From contig NZ_SUKF01000007.1 in NCBI RefSeq assembly GCF_005047655.1, forward strand, positions 282,250-346,249: DNA of 64,000 nt. Direction: 5' to 3'. This DNA is from Sinimarinibacterium arenosum. Its GTDB lineage: Bacteria; Pseudomonadota; Gammaproteobacteria; Nevskiales; Nevskiaceae. Below are positions 45,862 to 54,309 of the stretch, one piece after another. The first letter of the stretch is position 1. Each line of letters begins with the position of its first letter. A program made the translations under genes and the position numbers. Under the pieces are notes generated by a model. It was not told where the DNA came from. It saw only the letters and a list, made by a program, of their open reading frames with translations, and ran no database searches.

Positions 45862-46800
45862 ATGGCTGGAACCGACGTGGAAGTGTTGGCTGCACTGGGC
45901 GTGCCCGAGCAATCGCAGCAGTTCATCGTGGACGTAGTGCCGCTGGCCGTCGCCCGTGAGGGCAAGGGTCAGCCGGTGGTCTGTCTGCATGCGATCGGGC
46001 ATGGCGGGGGGGACTTTGCCGGGCTGTCCGCGGCGTTGCGCGCCGACTTCGAAGTGATCCGGGTCGATTGGCCGGGGCACGGTCGCTCCGGGTCCGATTC
46101 GCACGCTCCGGACGCGCAACGCTATGCCGAGCTTCTGGGGCGGCTTCTGGATCAGTTGGGGATTGTCAGCCCGATCGTCATCGGCAATTCGATCGGCGGC
46201 GCGGCGGCAATCATCCTGGCATCGCGTCGCCCGGTACGGGCACTGGTGTTATGCGATGCCGGTGGACTCGTTGCGGTATCGCCGCTGGTGCGCGGCTTCT
46301 GTGCGGTGTTTCAGCGTTTCTTCGCGGCGGGGGAACGAGGCGCGCGCTGGTTTGCGCGGGCGTATGCGTTCTATTACCGCTGGATCGTGTTGCCGGCGCC
46401 TGCCGCCGCGGCGCGGCGCGCACAGATCATCGCGGCCGGTTACGCCTGCGCACCCTTGCTGCGCAGAGCCTGGGCATCGTTCGCGCGACCGCAGGCTGAC
46501 CTGCGCGATCTGGCAGCGGCATTGGATGTTCCGGTGTGGTGTGCCTGGGCGCGCAGCGACCGCGTGATTCCCCTGCTGCTATGCCGTCCTGCGATCCGGC
46601 GCATGAAGCATGCAACGCTCAGCCGTTTCAGCGGTGGGCATAGCGCATTCCTGGAACAGCCCGAGGCATTCCTGCGAGAGTTCCGCGCATTCGCGGCTTC
46701 GTGTCAGCCGGCGAATGGGTCGGATCAGGTGTTGCCCGGTGGAAATGGTGCGGAGCCCACTCTTGCGGCGACCTCCGGCTTCAGCCGGTCCATGCGGTAG
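45862..46800 (+). CDS. Alpha/beta hydrolase under TetR control
   Basis: A 312-residue alpha/beta hydrolase. The nucleophile elbow Gly-Asn-Ser-Ile-Gly-Gly (Ser near 114) and a His in Gly-Gly-His-Ser-Ala-Phe are clear. The oxyanion loop is His-Ala-Ile-Gly-His-Gly-Gly. The central Phe-x-Gln-Arg-Phe-Phe and Arg-Trp-Phe-Ala-Arg-Ala-Tyr cap is unusual. The ATG at 45862 has GAGGGTGGGT just before it, and two palindromic operators lie directly upstream, so the TetR protein probably represses this gene. The last ~30 residues (Ser-Cys-Gln-Pro-Ala-Asn-Gly onward) are not part of the fold, and their DNA overlaps the convergent hydroxylase gene by 76 bp. Confidence 0.84.
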   Translation: MAGTDVEVLAALGVPEQSQQFIVDVVPLAVAREGKGQPVVCLHAIGHGGGDFAGLSAALRADFEVIRVDWPGHGRSGSDSHAPDAQRYAELLGRLLDQLGIVSPIVIGNSIGGAAAIILASRRPVRALVLCDAGGLVAVSPLVRGFCAVFQRFFAAGERGARWFARAYAFYYRWIVLPAPAAAARRAQIIAAGYACAPLLRRAWASFARPQADLRDLAAALDVPVWCAWARSDRVIPLLLCRPAIRRMKHATLSRFSGGHSAFLEQPEAFLREFRAFAASCQPANGSDQVLPGGNGAEPTLAATSGFSRSMR

Positions 46801-47477
46801 CCGTTGAACAGCGTGCCCCAGAGACCGCGGTCGAGGTCCGATGTACCCAGCAGCCAGTCCGCGAACGGCAGCGTCAGGTTCATGTTGTAGTCGGACATCA
46901 GCGCCTGATGGTGATGCACCCAGTGATTGCGTCGCATCGTGTTGACGAACGGCAGGTACTTCAGCAGCCGGTATTCCGGCAGATGCGCGCAGGTGTGCAG
47001 CACCTCGTAGCACAGATAGTGCGTCATGCCGCCGGCCATCCAGGCCCACATCGCGCCGTGACCGAAGGGCAGACTCCAGATCGCGCCGAACAGCACGTGG
47101 ATCAGCGCGAAGATGACAATCGCGAACGGCGGAAAAAAGATGATCCGGTATTCGCGATGCGAGTCGACCGTCATGCGCGCTTCGGTGAAGTAGCTGTGAT
47201 GCTCCACCGTGTGCCGCCGCCACAGCGCGCGCAGGGCTTCGATGCGTCGGTGCAGCGCATGTTTGTGAATCCACCACTCGCCGAGGTTGGAGACGACCAG
47301 CGCGGCGATGAAGCTCGCGAGCCACAGCGGGAATGTCACTCCCGCCGCCATGTGCAGGCTCAGCGCGGCATAGGCAATACCAAAGCCGAAGATCCACGCG
47401 CCATGCGCCCAACCGTTATAGATCGTCGGGATCTTTGCCTGATACTGGGCACGAAACGCTACCTGCCGCGCATCCAT
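46725..47477 (-). CDS. Histidine-box membrane hydroxylase (sterol desaturase/fatty acid hydroxylase superfamily)
   Basis: A 250-residue inner-membrane protein with four or so hydrophobic helices and the histidine boxes of the superfamily: His-Lys-His-Ala-Leu-His, His-Thr-Val-Glu-His-His, His-Tyr-x4-Val-Leu-His-Thr-Cys-Ala-His and His-Trp-Val-His-His-His. These bind a diiron site that hydroxylates or desaturates lipid substrates. The final ~25 residues (after Met-Asp-Arg-Leu-Lys-Pro-Glu) are less conserved and overlap the tail of the convergent hydrolase gene for 76 bp. Substrate is unknown; no dedicated reductase is adjacent. Confidence 0.83.
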   Translation of the reverse strand: MDARQVAFRAQYQAKIPTIYNGWAHGAWIFGFGIAYAALSLHMAAGVTFPLWLASFIAALVVSNLGEWWIHKHALHRRIEALRALWRRHTVEHHSYFTEARMTVDSHREYRIIFFPPFAIVIFALIHVLFGAIWSLPFGHGAMWAWMAGGMTHYLCYEVLHTCAHLPEYRLLKYLPFVNTMRRNHWVHHHQALMSDYNMNLTLPFADWLLGTSDLDRGLWGTLFNGYRMDRLKPEVAARVGSAPFPPGNT

Positions 47478-47515
47478 GCTCGCTCCTGCGCTTGCTGCGA
47501 GTGTCGCTGTGTTAT

Positions 47516-47893
47516 TCAGCGCTTCTGAATGAACTCGATCTTATAGCCATCCGGATCTTCGACGAAAGCGATCACGGTCGTGCCGTGCTTCATCGGTCCG
47601 GCTTCGCGCGTGACCTTGCCGCCCAGCTCGCGGACACGATCGCAGGCAGCCGCCGCGTCGTCGACTTCCACTGCAATGTGTCCGAACGCATTGCCCTGCT
47701 CGTACTGCGTCACGCCGTAGTTGTAGGTCAGTTCGATCTCGGCGCCACCGTCTTCGTAGCCGACGAAGGCCAGCGTGAATTCGCCGCCGGGAAAGTCGTT
47801 TCGGCTCAGCAGCTTCATGCCGAGCACGCGGGTGTAGAAGTTGATCGAGCGATCGAGGTCGCCGACGCGGATCATCGTGTGCAGGATGCGCAT
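47516..47893 (-). CDS. gloA: Lactoylglutathione lyase (glyoxalase I)
   Basis: GloA converts the methylglyoxal-glutathione hemithioacetal to S-lactoylglutathione. The 125-residue protein matches the Ni-dependent bacterial form: [10 protein letters not shown]-x-x-[19 protein letters not shown] and [11 protein letters not shown]. The metal ligands His5, Glu, His and Glu are all present. Start at ATG 47893, with GGAAG 8 bases upstream; it fits E. coli's N-terminus better than the Met seven codons earlier. Confidence 0.94.
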   Translation of the reverse strand: MRILHTMIRVGDLDRSINFYTRVLGMKLLSRNDFPGGEFTLAFVGYEDGGAEIELTYNYGVTQYEQGNAFGHIAVEVDDAAAACDRVRELGGKVTREAGPMKHGTTVIAFVEDPDGYKIEFIQKR

Positions 47894-48037
47894 GTGCAGA
47901 TCTTCCATGGGCAAATCGGGGCGTCACTTTGGCGGCATCCGTGCGCGGCGGCAAGCGCCTCAGCGGATTCGTCATCAAGCCTCCATGTCGGCATGGCATG
48001 TTTGCAGGCTTGATTCGAACCTCAATCGGAATTGTCC

Positions 48038-49441
48038 ATGCGTGCCTTGCCGGAGTCCGGCGCCAGCCGGCGTGATTTTCTGCGTTATGTGTTCCTGACC
48101 GCGGGTGCGGCGAGCGTGCCGGCGTGGTTGAGTGCCTGCGGCGGTGATGGCTCCTCCGGTGTGGGGGGCGGGGTGGTCGAGGGCAAGGAATTCAGCATCG
48201 CGCCGGGGCCGCTGGCCGGCATCGGCGAACTGGTCGACACCGGCGTCGACGGCATCATTGCGCCCGAGGGTTTCGCGGTGCGCGTGGTTGCGCGGCATCT
48301 GAGCAACCCCGTCAGCGGCGTCTTCGATCCGCTGGGCCTGACCGGCTACAACTGGCATCAGTCCCCGGACGGCGGCGCCTGCTACGCGACCGACGACGGC
48401 GGCTGGATCTACGTCTCCAACAGCGAAGTCACCGGCACCGGCGGCGTCGGCGCGCTGAAGTTCGGTGCCGACGGCGGCATCGTCGATGCCTATCGCATCC
48501 TCGACAACACCACGCGCAACTGCGCCGGCGGCAAGACGCCGTGGCAGACCTGGCTGTCCTGCGAGGAAACCGGCGACGGCGAGGTGTACGAATGCGATCC
48601 CTGGGGTGTCGAGACGCCGCGCTCGATGCCGGCGCTGGGGTTGTTCAATCACGAGGCCGCGGTGGTCGATCTGCCGACGCGCACGCTGCTGCTGACCGAG
48701 GATGCCGGCGACGGCCGCCTCTATCGCTTTGTCTGCGACGCGAGCGACGAATATGTCGACGCCGCCGGACGCCGGCGTCTGCGCATGGAATCCGGCGTAC
48801 TGCAGGCGATGAATATCGAGGGCTACGAGAACGGCGGCTACGCTGATGACGATGCCCTGCTGCGCAGCCTGCATCGCGTCAGCTGGGTGGACGTCTCCAG
48901 TCCGGAGGCGGCGCAGGCTGGCGTGCGCTCGGCACTGGCCGATGCCGGCCTGCCGGTGCCCGGCACGGTGTTCAAGGGCGGCGAGGGCATCTGGATCTAC
49001 GACGTGCCGGCGGCGCTGCAGACGGTGCCGCCCGGCGGGCGTGTCCGGACGCGGGCGCTGGCGTTCTTCGCCAGCAAGGGCGACAACCGCGTCTATGCCT
49101 ACGATATCGACAACGATCTGATCGAACTGGTGTTCGACAACGCCTCGATCGATCCGGCCTTTGACGACGTCGACAACGTCGTGGTGTCGCCGGCCGGCGA
49201 TGTGCTGGTGGCCGAGGATGGCGAGGCGATGCGCCTGATGATCGTGGTGCCGAACCGGCCGGCCAAGATCCTGCTGCAGGTCACCACCGGCGGATCGGAA
49301 ATCACCGGACCGGCCTTCTCGCCGGACGGCAGCCGGCTGTATTTCAGCTCGCAGCGTGGGCCGAACCTCGGCATCGGCAAGACCGGCACCGGCGTCACCT
49401 ACGAGGTCACGATTCCCGCGGCGTTCCGCGCCGCCGTCTGA
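48038..49441 (+). CDS. PhoX/DUF839-family protein, Tat-exported lipoprotein
   Basis: A 467-residue protein with a twin-arginine signal (Ser-Arg-Arg-Asp-Phe-Leu-Arg) followed by a lipobox-like Trp-Leu-Ser-Ala-Cys-Gly-Gly, so it is probably folded in the cytoplasm, exported by Tat, and lipid-anchored. The body is the DUF839/PhoX-like beta-propeller: Gly-Tyr-Asn-Trp-His-Gln-Ser-Pro-Asp-Gly-Gly, Trp-Leu-Ser-Cys-Glu-Glu-Thr, Gly-x-Phe-Asn-His-Glu-Ala, Leu-Leu-Thr-Glu-Asp and Tyr-Arg-Phe. PhoX alkaline phosphatases use calcium and iron at a site built partly of such Glu and His; I see candidates but did not assign them. Either phosphatase or another lactonase-like role is possible. ATG 48038. Confidence 0.82.
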   Translation: MRALPESGASRRDFLRYVFLTAGAASVPAWLSACGGDGSSGVGGGVVEGKEFSIAPGPLAGIGELVDTGVDGIIAPEGFAVRVVARHLSNPVSGVFDPLGLTGYNWHQSPDGGACYATDDGGWIYVSNSEVTGTGGVGALKFGADGGIVDAYRILDNTTRNCAGGKTPWQTWLSCEETGDGEVYECDPWGVETPRSMPALGLFNHEAAVVDLPTRTLLLTEDAGDGRLYRFVCDASDEYVDAAGRRRLRMESGVLQAMNIEGYENGGYADDDALLRSLHRVSWVDVSSPEAAQAGVRSALADAGLPVPGTVFKGGEGIWIYDVPAALQTVPPGGRVRTRALAFFASKGDNRVYAYDIDNDLIELVFDNASIDPAFDDVDNVVVSPAGDVLVAEDGEAMRLMIVVPNRPAKILLQVTTGGSEITGPAFSPDGSRLYFSSQRGPNLGIGKTGTGVTYEVTIPAAFRAAV

Positions 49442-49446
49442 GCGCG

Positions 49447-50184
49447 CTAGATCGACTGCGCGTCGATCTGCACCGCGTTGAACAGGCCGAGCCGCGTTTC
49501 CAGGCGGTCGAGTTCGGTCAGCTGGTCGCACAGCGCTTCGGCCTGCGCGCCCAGCGCTTCTGCGCGCGGCTCGATGCGGCGTTCAACCAGACGCTCGACA
49601 TAGTCGCTGCGGGCTTCGACGCCTGCCGGATCGAAGATCGCGCCGGCGATCAGTCCGGCAACGCTGCCGACGAGGCCGCTGGCGGCATCGACCGCCAGCC
49701 GCTCGATCTCGTGATCCAGGTCGCCGCCGAACCAGGCGTCGCCCGCAGGCAGGTGACGGCCGTCGAGTTCGCGACGCAGTTTCATCGTCAGGATTTCGAG
49801 GCGCGCGATCAGATCGCTCAACCGATGCTCGTCGCCGGACAGGCCGGCAGTGACGATGGCCAGACTTTCGATGCCGAGCATCGCGCCACGCAGGGCGACG
49901 TCGGTGATCTTCGGCACCAGGGCTTCGAGCTGTTCGCGGTACTGCCGCGCCAGACGGCGCTGTTCGGCGGTCAGCGAGATTTCACGGCCATCGCGGTCGA
50001 TGCGGTCGGCGTACAGCTCGTAGCGATGCTGGTCGTCGGACAGGGCAACGCGTTCGCCGCGGGTCTCGATGCTGTAGTCGAAGCGGGCATTGCATTCGCG
50101 GTGAGCGTCGTTGGCCATCGTTGCCGCCATGGCCGGCGCACAGCTCAACGTCAGCAGCAGCCATCCCAGTATTCGGTGATGCAT
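49447..50184 (-). CDS. YggN-like (DUF2884) exported protein
   Basis: A 245-residue protein with a signal peptide ending Ala-Met-Ala-Ala (about residue 22) and a long helical body, with the sequence Leu-Thr-Ala-Glu-Gln-Arg-Arg-Leu-Ala-Arg-Gln-Tyr-Arg matching the central helix of E. coli YggN. The family is uncharacterised. Its ATG at 50184 is preceded by GGGAGA 5 bases away, and those bases lie in the 3' arm of a perfect 10-bp hairpin (50186-50219) that could hide the ribosome-binding site. It is convergent with the PhoX-type gene, only 5 bp between stops. Confidence 0.72.
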   Translation of the reverse strand: MHHRILGWLLLTLSCAPAMAATMANDAHRECNARFDYSIETRGERVALSDDQHRYELYADRIDRDGREISLTAEQRRLARQYREQLEALVPKITDVALRGAMLGIESLAIVTAGLSGDEHRLSDLIARLEILTMKLRRELDGRHLPAGDAWFGGDLDHEIERLAVDAASGLVGSVAGLIAGAIFDPAGVEARSDYVERLVERRIEPRAEALGAQAEALCDQLTELDRLETRLGLFNAVQIDAQSI

Positions 50185-50185
50185 C

Positions 50186-50219
50186 GCGATCTCCCATGAA
50201 TCGGTACGGGGGAGATCGC
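50186..50219 (-). promoter_or_regulatory. Hairpin sequestering the Shine-Dalgarno of the YggN-like gene
   Basis: On the minus-strand RNA, GCGATCTCCC (from 50219) pairs perfectly with GGGAGATCGC (to 50186) around a 14-nt loop. The 3' arm contains the whole GGGAGA Shine-Dalgarno, and the start codon begins two bases after it. Such a hairpin would block ribosome entry unless opened by temperature, a protein or another RNA. Confidence 0.55.
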
Positions 50220-50346
50220 AAGTGCCGCGCCAGTGTGTGTGGCCAGCAAAATCAATTGCTTACGGGGCAATGGTCGGAGCGGGAAGGCCGGATGCGCGAA
50301 CTCATCGCAAATTTCGCCACCAAGTGGTCCGATCGTCGGGTTGCAG

Positions 50347-50928
50347 TCACCGCCACAGATTCGGCATCAGCGCCGACGAATAGCCGGAGATGAAGGTGTG
50401 GCGCTCGCCGCCGGTCTCCTCGTAGACGTGACGCTGCAGCGGCCCGATGTTGGCGCCGTACACGTGGATGCTGACCGAGGGGCCGTCCGGCACCGCATTG
50501 GATACCCGATGGATGTCGCCGATGCGGGGCGACACGCGGTCGACCTGTCCCGGATTCATCAGATGCTCGCCGGTCTTGCGCAGCGTGTTGGCGACGGTGT
50601 CGAACACGAATTCCTCGCAACGCTCCAGTCCGCGCAGCACCGACACCATGCCCCAGACCGTGTGGTCGTGTACCGGCGTGTGCTGGCCCGGACCCCAGAC
50701 GAAGCTGACGACCGAAAAGCGCTGGTAGGGATCGCAGTGCAGCAGGTATTGGCGGTAACGCAGCGGGTCCGGTTCGGCAAAGGTCGCCGGCAGCCAGTCG
50801 TCGACCGCGACCAGTCGCGCCAGCAGCGGCGCGCCGCGTTCGAACACCTGCGGCTCGTCCGTGCCGACGTCGTCGAGCAACGCGGTGAAGTCGGTGACGA
50901 AATGGCGCAGGCGGGTGATGTCGTTCAT
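50347..50928 (-). CDS. Cysteine dioxygenase-family enzyme, probable 3-mercaptopropionate dioxygenase
   Basis: A 193-residue cupin with the Fe ligands His87 and His89 (Thr-Pro-Val-His-Asp-His) and His140 (Gly-Asp-Ile-His-Arg-Val-Ser-Asn), and Ser153, His155 and Tyr157 (Val-Ser-Ile-His-Val-Tyr-Gly-Ala-Asn). The whole sequence tracks the Pseudomonas aeruginosa 3-mercaptopropionate dioxygenase, including Arg-Phe-Ser-Val-Val-Ser-Phe-Val-Trp-Gly-Pro-Gly and Phe-Ile-Ser-Gly-Tyr-Ser. The enzyme oxidises a thiol to a sulfinate with O2. Cysteine is an alternative substrate. It is apparently a single gene, in a stretch of small minus-strand metabolic genes. Confidence 0.88.
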   Translation of the reverse strand: MNDITRLRHFVTDFTALLDDVGTDEPQVFERGAPLLARLVAVDDWLPATFAEPDPLRYRQYLLHCDPYQRFSVVSFVWGPGQHTPVHDHTVWGMVSVLRGLERCEEFVFDTVANTLRKTGEHLMNPGQVDRVSPRIGDIHRVSNAVPDGPSVSIHVYGANIGPLQRHVYEETGGERHTFISGYSSALMPNLWR

Positions 50929-50992
50929 GGCTCGGTCCTCGCGGCCGTGCGGATTCGGTCGTCAGTTTAGGCCGCGTTGCGACCCGCAGTGT

Positions 50993-51520
50993 TCAGACCT
51001 TGGTCGTAGCGCGCAGCGCCGTGGCGACCGCCCGCCAGTGCTCGCGCTTGCGCGCCAGCGTCAGTGCGGCGTGTGCGGGGCTGGTCGATGGCAGACGCTG
51101 GCAGTGCAGGCGCGTACCGGTGTCGCCCAGATCGGCAAGCACGTAGCGGCGGAACGCATCGGCGGCTTTGCCGCCATTGAAGAACACCTGCGTGATCTGG
51201 TGATGGCGACGCAGAAAGCCGGCGAAATCGTTTGGCACGATGCTGTCTTCGACGATGTCCGAATCCAGGCTGCTGCTGCGCGTGCAGGATTGCAGGACAT
51301 CCCACAGCGCAATGCCGGCGTTTGTCAGGCCGGCCAGACGCTGCGCGTAGTCTGCCTGCGCATCGATGCCGGTGATCGTCGCCATGATCGGCCAGAACGC
51401 ATTGCGCGGGTGCGCGTAGTACTGCTGCGCGTGCAGCGACGCCTTGCCCGGCATGCTGCCGAGAATCAGCACGCGTGCGTCGGCGCGCGCTACCGGCGCA
51501 AAGCTGTGGACGTGACTCAT
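50993..51520 (-). CDS. DNA-deoxyinosine glycosylase (HDG, UDG family 6)
   Basis: A 175-residue uracil-DNA-glycosylase-fold protein of the hypoxanthine/deoxyinosine glycosylase group. It has Val-Leu-Ile-Leu-Gly-Ser-Met-Pro-Gly-x-[14 protein letters not shown]-x-Ile-Met, the Leu-x-Asn-x-Gly-Ile-Ala-Leu-Trp-Asp-Val-Leu segment and the late Leu-Pro-Ser-Thr-Ser-Pro-Ala. It removes deaminated adenine from DNA as the first step of base excision repair. The start Met at 51520 is consistent with family length. Alternatives within the UDG superfamily are less likely. Confidence 0.86.
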   Translation of the reverse strand: MSHVHSFAPVARADARVLILGSMPGKASLHAQQYYAHPRNAFWPIMATITGIDAQADYAQRLAGLTNAGIALWDVLQSCTRSSSLDSDIVEDSIVPNDFAGFLRRHHQITQVFFNGGKAADAFRRYVLADLGDTGTRLHCQRLPSTSPAHAALTLARKREHWRAVATALRATTKV

Positions 51521-51563
51521 GCCGAAGATCAGTTCATGACATCGACGCGCTGCGCGCCAACCT

Positions 51564-51944
51564 TCAGGGCCATTGCGTGGCCAAGCGCTCGAAGTCCGGC
51601 GACTGTGCGCGCACCACGCAGAAGCGCTGACCGGTCGGCGCTTCCATCACCCACCAGCGCGGAAACTGCTGGAAGCGTTTGGCGCCGAGTGCTTCGAGGC
51701 GCTGCACTTCCGCTTCGATGTCGTCGGTCTCGATGTCCATATGGATGCGGCTGTCATGCGTCACCGCCTGCACTTCCAGATGCAGGCCGTGCTGTGTGTC
51801 CATCAGCCACACGTAGTTCTCGCCTTCGCTGCCGTCGAGCCCGCGCCGCTGCATGCCCAGCGCGCCGGCCCAGAACGCCGATGCGGCGGGCAGGTCATCG
51901 GTCTTGCAGTCGATGATGAACCCGGCCAGTTTGCTCTTGTGCAT
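51564..51944 (-). CDS. VOC-family glyoxalase/bleomycin-resistance-like protein
   Basis: A 126-residue single VOC domain of two beta-alpha-beta-beta-beta modules: Leu-Ala-Gly-Phe-Ile-Ile-Asp-Cys then Phe-Trp-Ala-Gly-Ala-Leu-Gly, and a second module with His-Met-Asp-Ile-Glu-Thr-Asp-Asp. The catalytic metal ligands are not obvious, so the function is unassigned. Start at ATG 51944 removes a poorly coding upstream stretch. It is the downstream member of a pair of similar VOC genes (46 bp apart), probably one transcript; they share the fold but only weak sequence similarity. Confidence 0.75.
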   Translation of the reverse strand: MHKSKLAGFIIDCKTDDLPAASAFWAGALGMQRRGLDGSEGENYVWLMDTQHGLHLEVQAVTHDSRIHMDIETDDIEAEVQRLEALGAKRFQQFPRWWVMEAPTGQRFCVVRAQSPDFERLATQWP

Positions 51945-51990
51945 GGGATCGCTCCGTCGGTGCGAGCCGGCAGTGTAAAACCCGCAGCGC

Positions 51991-52377
51991 TCAGCTGTCG
52001 GACGTGGCGTGCAGCGCAATGCGATTGCTTTCGCTGTCGAGCACGATCGCACGCACGCCGTGCGGCCCGATCGAATGGATCGCCTGCATCAGGCGGCCGC
52101 CGTGACTCAGTGCCTGATTGACCGCGTCGCGGATGCGGCCTTCGACGTTCAGGTACAGCAACGGCCCGCCCTCGCGGCCGGCCTTGTCCGGGTCGAGCAC
52201 CAGCGTGCCGCCGTTGCCGGCACCGTGTTCGAGCAGACAAAACTCGACGTCGCCGGCGAGTTCCTTGTAGACCTTGATGCCCAGCGTCGTGGCATAGAAC
52301 GTTGCGGCGCGGTCCAGGTCGGAAACCGGAATGTCGAACCAGACCGCGCGGTTGTTCAAGGAATTCCAGGTGCTCAT
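51991..52377 (-). CDS. VOC-family protein
   Basis: A 128-residue VOC-domain protein beginning Met-Ser-Thr-Trp-Asn-Ser-Leu-Asn-Asn-Arg-Ala-Val-Trp-Phe-Asp-Ile-Pro-Val-Ser-Asp-Leu, with Phe-Tyr-Ala-Thr-Thr-Leu-Gly and a second module near Leu-Tyr-Leu-Asn-Val-Glu-Gly-Arg-Ile. The Phe-x-Asp-Ile-Pro-Val-x-Asp-Leu-x-Arg-Ala opening is common in VOC proteins of unknown function related to glyoxalases. Start at ATG 52377. It precedes the second VOC gene (46 bp) on the minus strand and is divergent from the oxidoreductase operon. Confidence 0.78.
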   Translation of the reverse strand: MSTWNSLNNRAVWFDIPVSDLDRAATFYATTLGIKVYKELAGDVEFCLLEHGAGNGGTLVLDPDKAGREGGPLLYLNVEGRIRDAVNQALSHGGRLMQAIHSIGPHGVRAIVLDSESNRIALHATSDS

Positions 52378-52541
52378 CGGTTCTTCTCGGTGTTCGGGCG
52401 GAGACCGCATGGCGGATGTCGCTTGATCTGCATCATCGCCGTCCGGCTGTCGGGGTGGGAGTATCCAAGGGACACTTGGGCGGGGCAATCCATGGCGAAC
52501 GCAATGCAGCTGCGGCGCGGGCATCGGCGCTGGTGCAGGCA

Positions 52542-53111
52542 ATGATCGAGGTCCGTATTCACGGTCGCGGCGGACAGGGCAATGTCGTTGCCGCCTATCT
52601 GCTGGCAACGGCAGCGATCAACCATGGTGATCATGCCCTGGCGTTTCCGGCCTTCGGTGCCGAGCGCCGCGGGGCTCCGGTGGCCGCGTTCGTGCGCATG
52701 GCCAAGCAGCCGTTCCGGCGCCGCGATCAGGTCGCGCATCCGGATTTTCTGATCGTGCAGGACGAAGCCCTGCTGCACGTGCCCGGCATTCTCGACGGCC
52801 TCAAGCCCGGCGGCGGCGTACTGGTCAACAGTCGGCGTGCCGCGTCGGATTTGGGTGTCGAAGGCAATGTGCAGACCGTTCCCGCGTCCGAGCTGGCGAT
52901 CGAGCATCTGGGTCGCCCGTTGCCGAATGCGCCGTTGCTGGCCGCGTTTCTGCTGTTGAGCGGTGCATTGCCGATCGATGCGCTGAAGCAGGCGTACAGC
53001 GAGCGCTTCAAGGGTGCAACGCTGGCCGCCAACCTGAAACTGATTGATACCGCCGCGGCGCAGGTCGAAGCCGGCGCGTGGCAGGAGTCCGCCGATGCGG
53101 CAAGCGCTTGA
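52542..53111 (+). CDS. 2-oxoacid:acceptor oxidoreductase, gamma subunit
   Basis: A 189-residue gamma subunit (Pfam POR) of a thiamine-diphosphate 2-oxoacid oxidoreductase. The opening Val-Arg-Ile-His-Gly-Arg-Gly-Gly-Gln-Gly is diagnostic, and Ala-Phe-Pro-Ala-Phe-Gly-Ala-Glu-Arg-Arg-Gly-Ala-Pro-Val-Ala-Ala-Phe-Val-Arg follows. It is the first of four genes; its end overlaps the alpha-subunit start by 17 bp. ATG 52542 gives the family N-terminus. The frame is open upstream, but the residues are not conserved. Confidence 0.9.
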   Translation: MIEVRIHGRGGQGNVVAAYLLATAAINHGDHALAFPAFGAERRGAPVAAFVRMAKQPFRRRDQVAHPDFLIVQDEALLHVPGILDGLKPGGGVLVNSRRAASDLGVEGNVQTVPASELAIEHLGRPLPNAPLLAAFLLLSGALPIDALKQAYSERFKGATLAANLKLIDTAAAQVEAGAWQESADAASA

Positions 53112-54309
53112 AGGTTCGCAGGCGATCGCGCGTGCGGTGGCCCTGTGCCGGCCCAACGTGGTATCGGCGTATCCGATCACGCCGCAGACGCACATCGTCG
53201 AGAACATCGCCAAGCTCGTTGCCGACGGTGAGCTGAAATGCGAATACGTCAGCGTCGAGAGCGAGCACTCCGCGGCGAGCGTCGCGCTCGGCGCTGCCGC
53301 AGCGGGCGCACGCGCCTACACCGCCAGCGCCTCGCAGGGCATTCTGCTGATGTGCGAGGTGCTCTACGACATCGCCGGTCTGCGCATTCCCATGGTGCTG
53401 ACCTGCGCCAACCGCGCGGTGTCGGCGCCGTTGTCGATCTGGAACGATCATCAGGATTCGATGGCCGTGCGCGACGCCGGCTGGATCCAGCTGTTCTGTG
53501 CGGATAACCAGGAAGCGGTCGACACCACGATCCAGGCGTTCCGCATCGCGCAGGACACCGATCTGCCGGTGATGGTCTGTGTCGACGGCTTCACGCTGAC
53601 ACATACGCTGGAGCCGATCGACTTGCCGACCCAACAGCAGGTGGACGGCTTCCTGCCGCCGTTCGTGTTCGCGCGTGCGCTGGACCCGCGCAAGCCGCTG
53701 AGCGTCGGCACGCTGGCGACACCCGAGTGGTTCACCGAGGCGCGCCACAGTCATCACGGTGCCGTGCTCGCGGCCACCGATGCCATCGTCGCCGCCGATC
53801 GTGACTGGCAGCAGGTCAGTGGTCGCGGTTGCGGCGGGCTGCTGCAGGTCGACGGCCCTGCCGATGCCCGTATCGGCATCCTCTGCATGGGCTCGGTCGT
53901 CGGCACCCTGCAGGATGCGCGTGACGCCATGCCGGAGCTGCCGTCGGCGCGCATCATCCGTCTGCGCAGCTTCCGTCCGTTTCCGGCGCAGGCGCTGCGC
54001 GAAGCCTGCGCCGGGCTGGATCAGGTCGTGGTGCTGGAACGTGCGCTGTCGCCGGGAGCGATGGGCATCGTCGGCGCAGAAGTGCGCGCCGCGCTGTACG
54101 GCGTGGCCGGTGCGCCGCGCGTGCAGAGCGTGGCTGCAGGTCTGGGCGGGCGCGACATGCCGCTGACGCTCTATGCGCAGCTGATTGCACTGGCGCAGGC
54201 GCCTGCGACCACCGACTTTGCGATTCTCGATGTGGAACTCGACAAGCTGCCGGCTGCGGACCGTTATCCCGAAGCCGCCGTTGCAGTGTCGAGCGGAGAC
54301 CGATCATGA
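53095..54309 (+). CDS. 2-oxoacid:acceptor oxidoreductase, alpha subunit
   Basis: A 404-residue alpha subunit of the PorA/KorA type. The N-terminus carries Ala-Ile-Ala-x-Ala-Val, Tyr-Pro-Ile-Thr-Pro-Gln-Thr, Val-Glu-Ser-Glu-His-Ser-Ala and Thr-Ala-Ser-Ala-Ser-Gln-Gly. The C-terminal transketolase-like domain has Ile-Gly-Ile-Leu-x-Met-Gly-Ser. Start ATG 53095 lies inside the end of the gamma gene; its stop overlaps the beta gene start in ATGA. The four-gene operon as a whole oxidatively decarboxylates a 2-oxoacid to an acyl-CoA. Which acid is not evident from the sequence. Confidence 0.9.
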   Translation: MRQALEGSQAIARAVALCRPNVVSAYPITPQTHIVENIAKLVADGELKCEYVSVESEHSAASVALGAAAAGARAYTASASQGILLMCEVLYDIAGLRIPMVLTCANRAVSAPLSIWNDHQDSMAVRDAGWIQLFCADNQEAVDTTIQAFRIAQDTDLPVMVCVDGFTLTHTLEPIDLPTQQQVDGFLPPFVFARALDPRKPLSVGTLATPEWFTEARHSHHGAVLAATDAIVAADRDWQQVSGRGCGGLLQVDGPADARIGILCMGSVVGTLQDARDAMPELPSARIIRLRSFRPFPAQALREACAGLDQVVVLERALSPGAMGIVGAEVRAALYGVAGAPRVQSVAAGLGGRDMPLTLYAQLIALAQAPATTDFAILDVELDKLPAADRYPEAAVAVSSGDRS

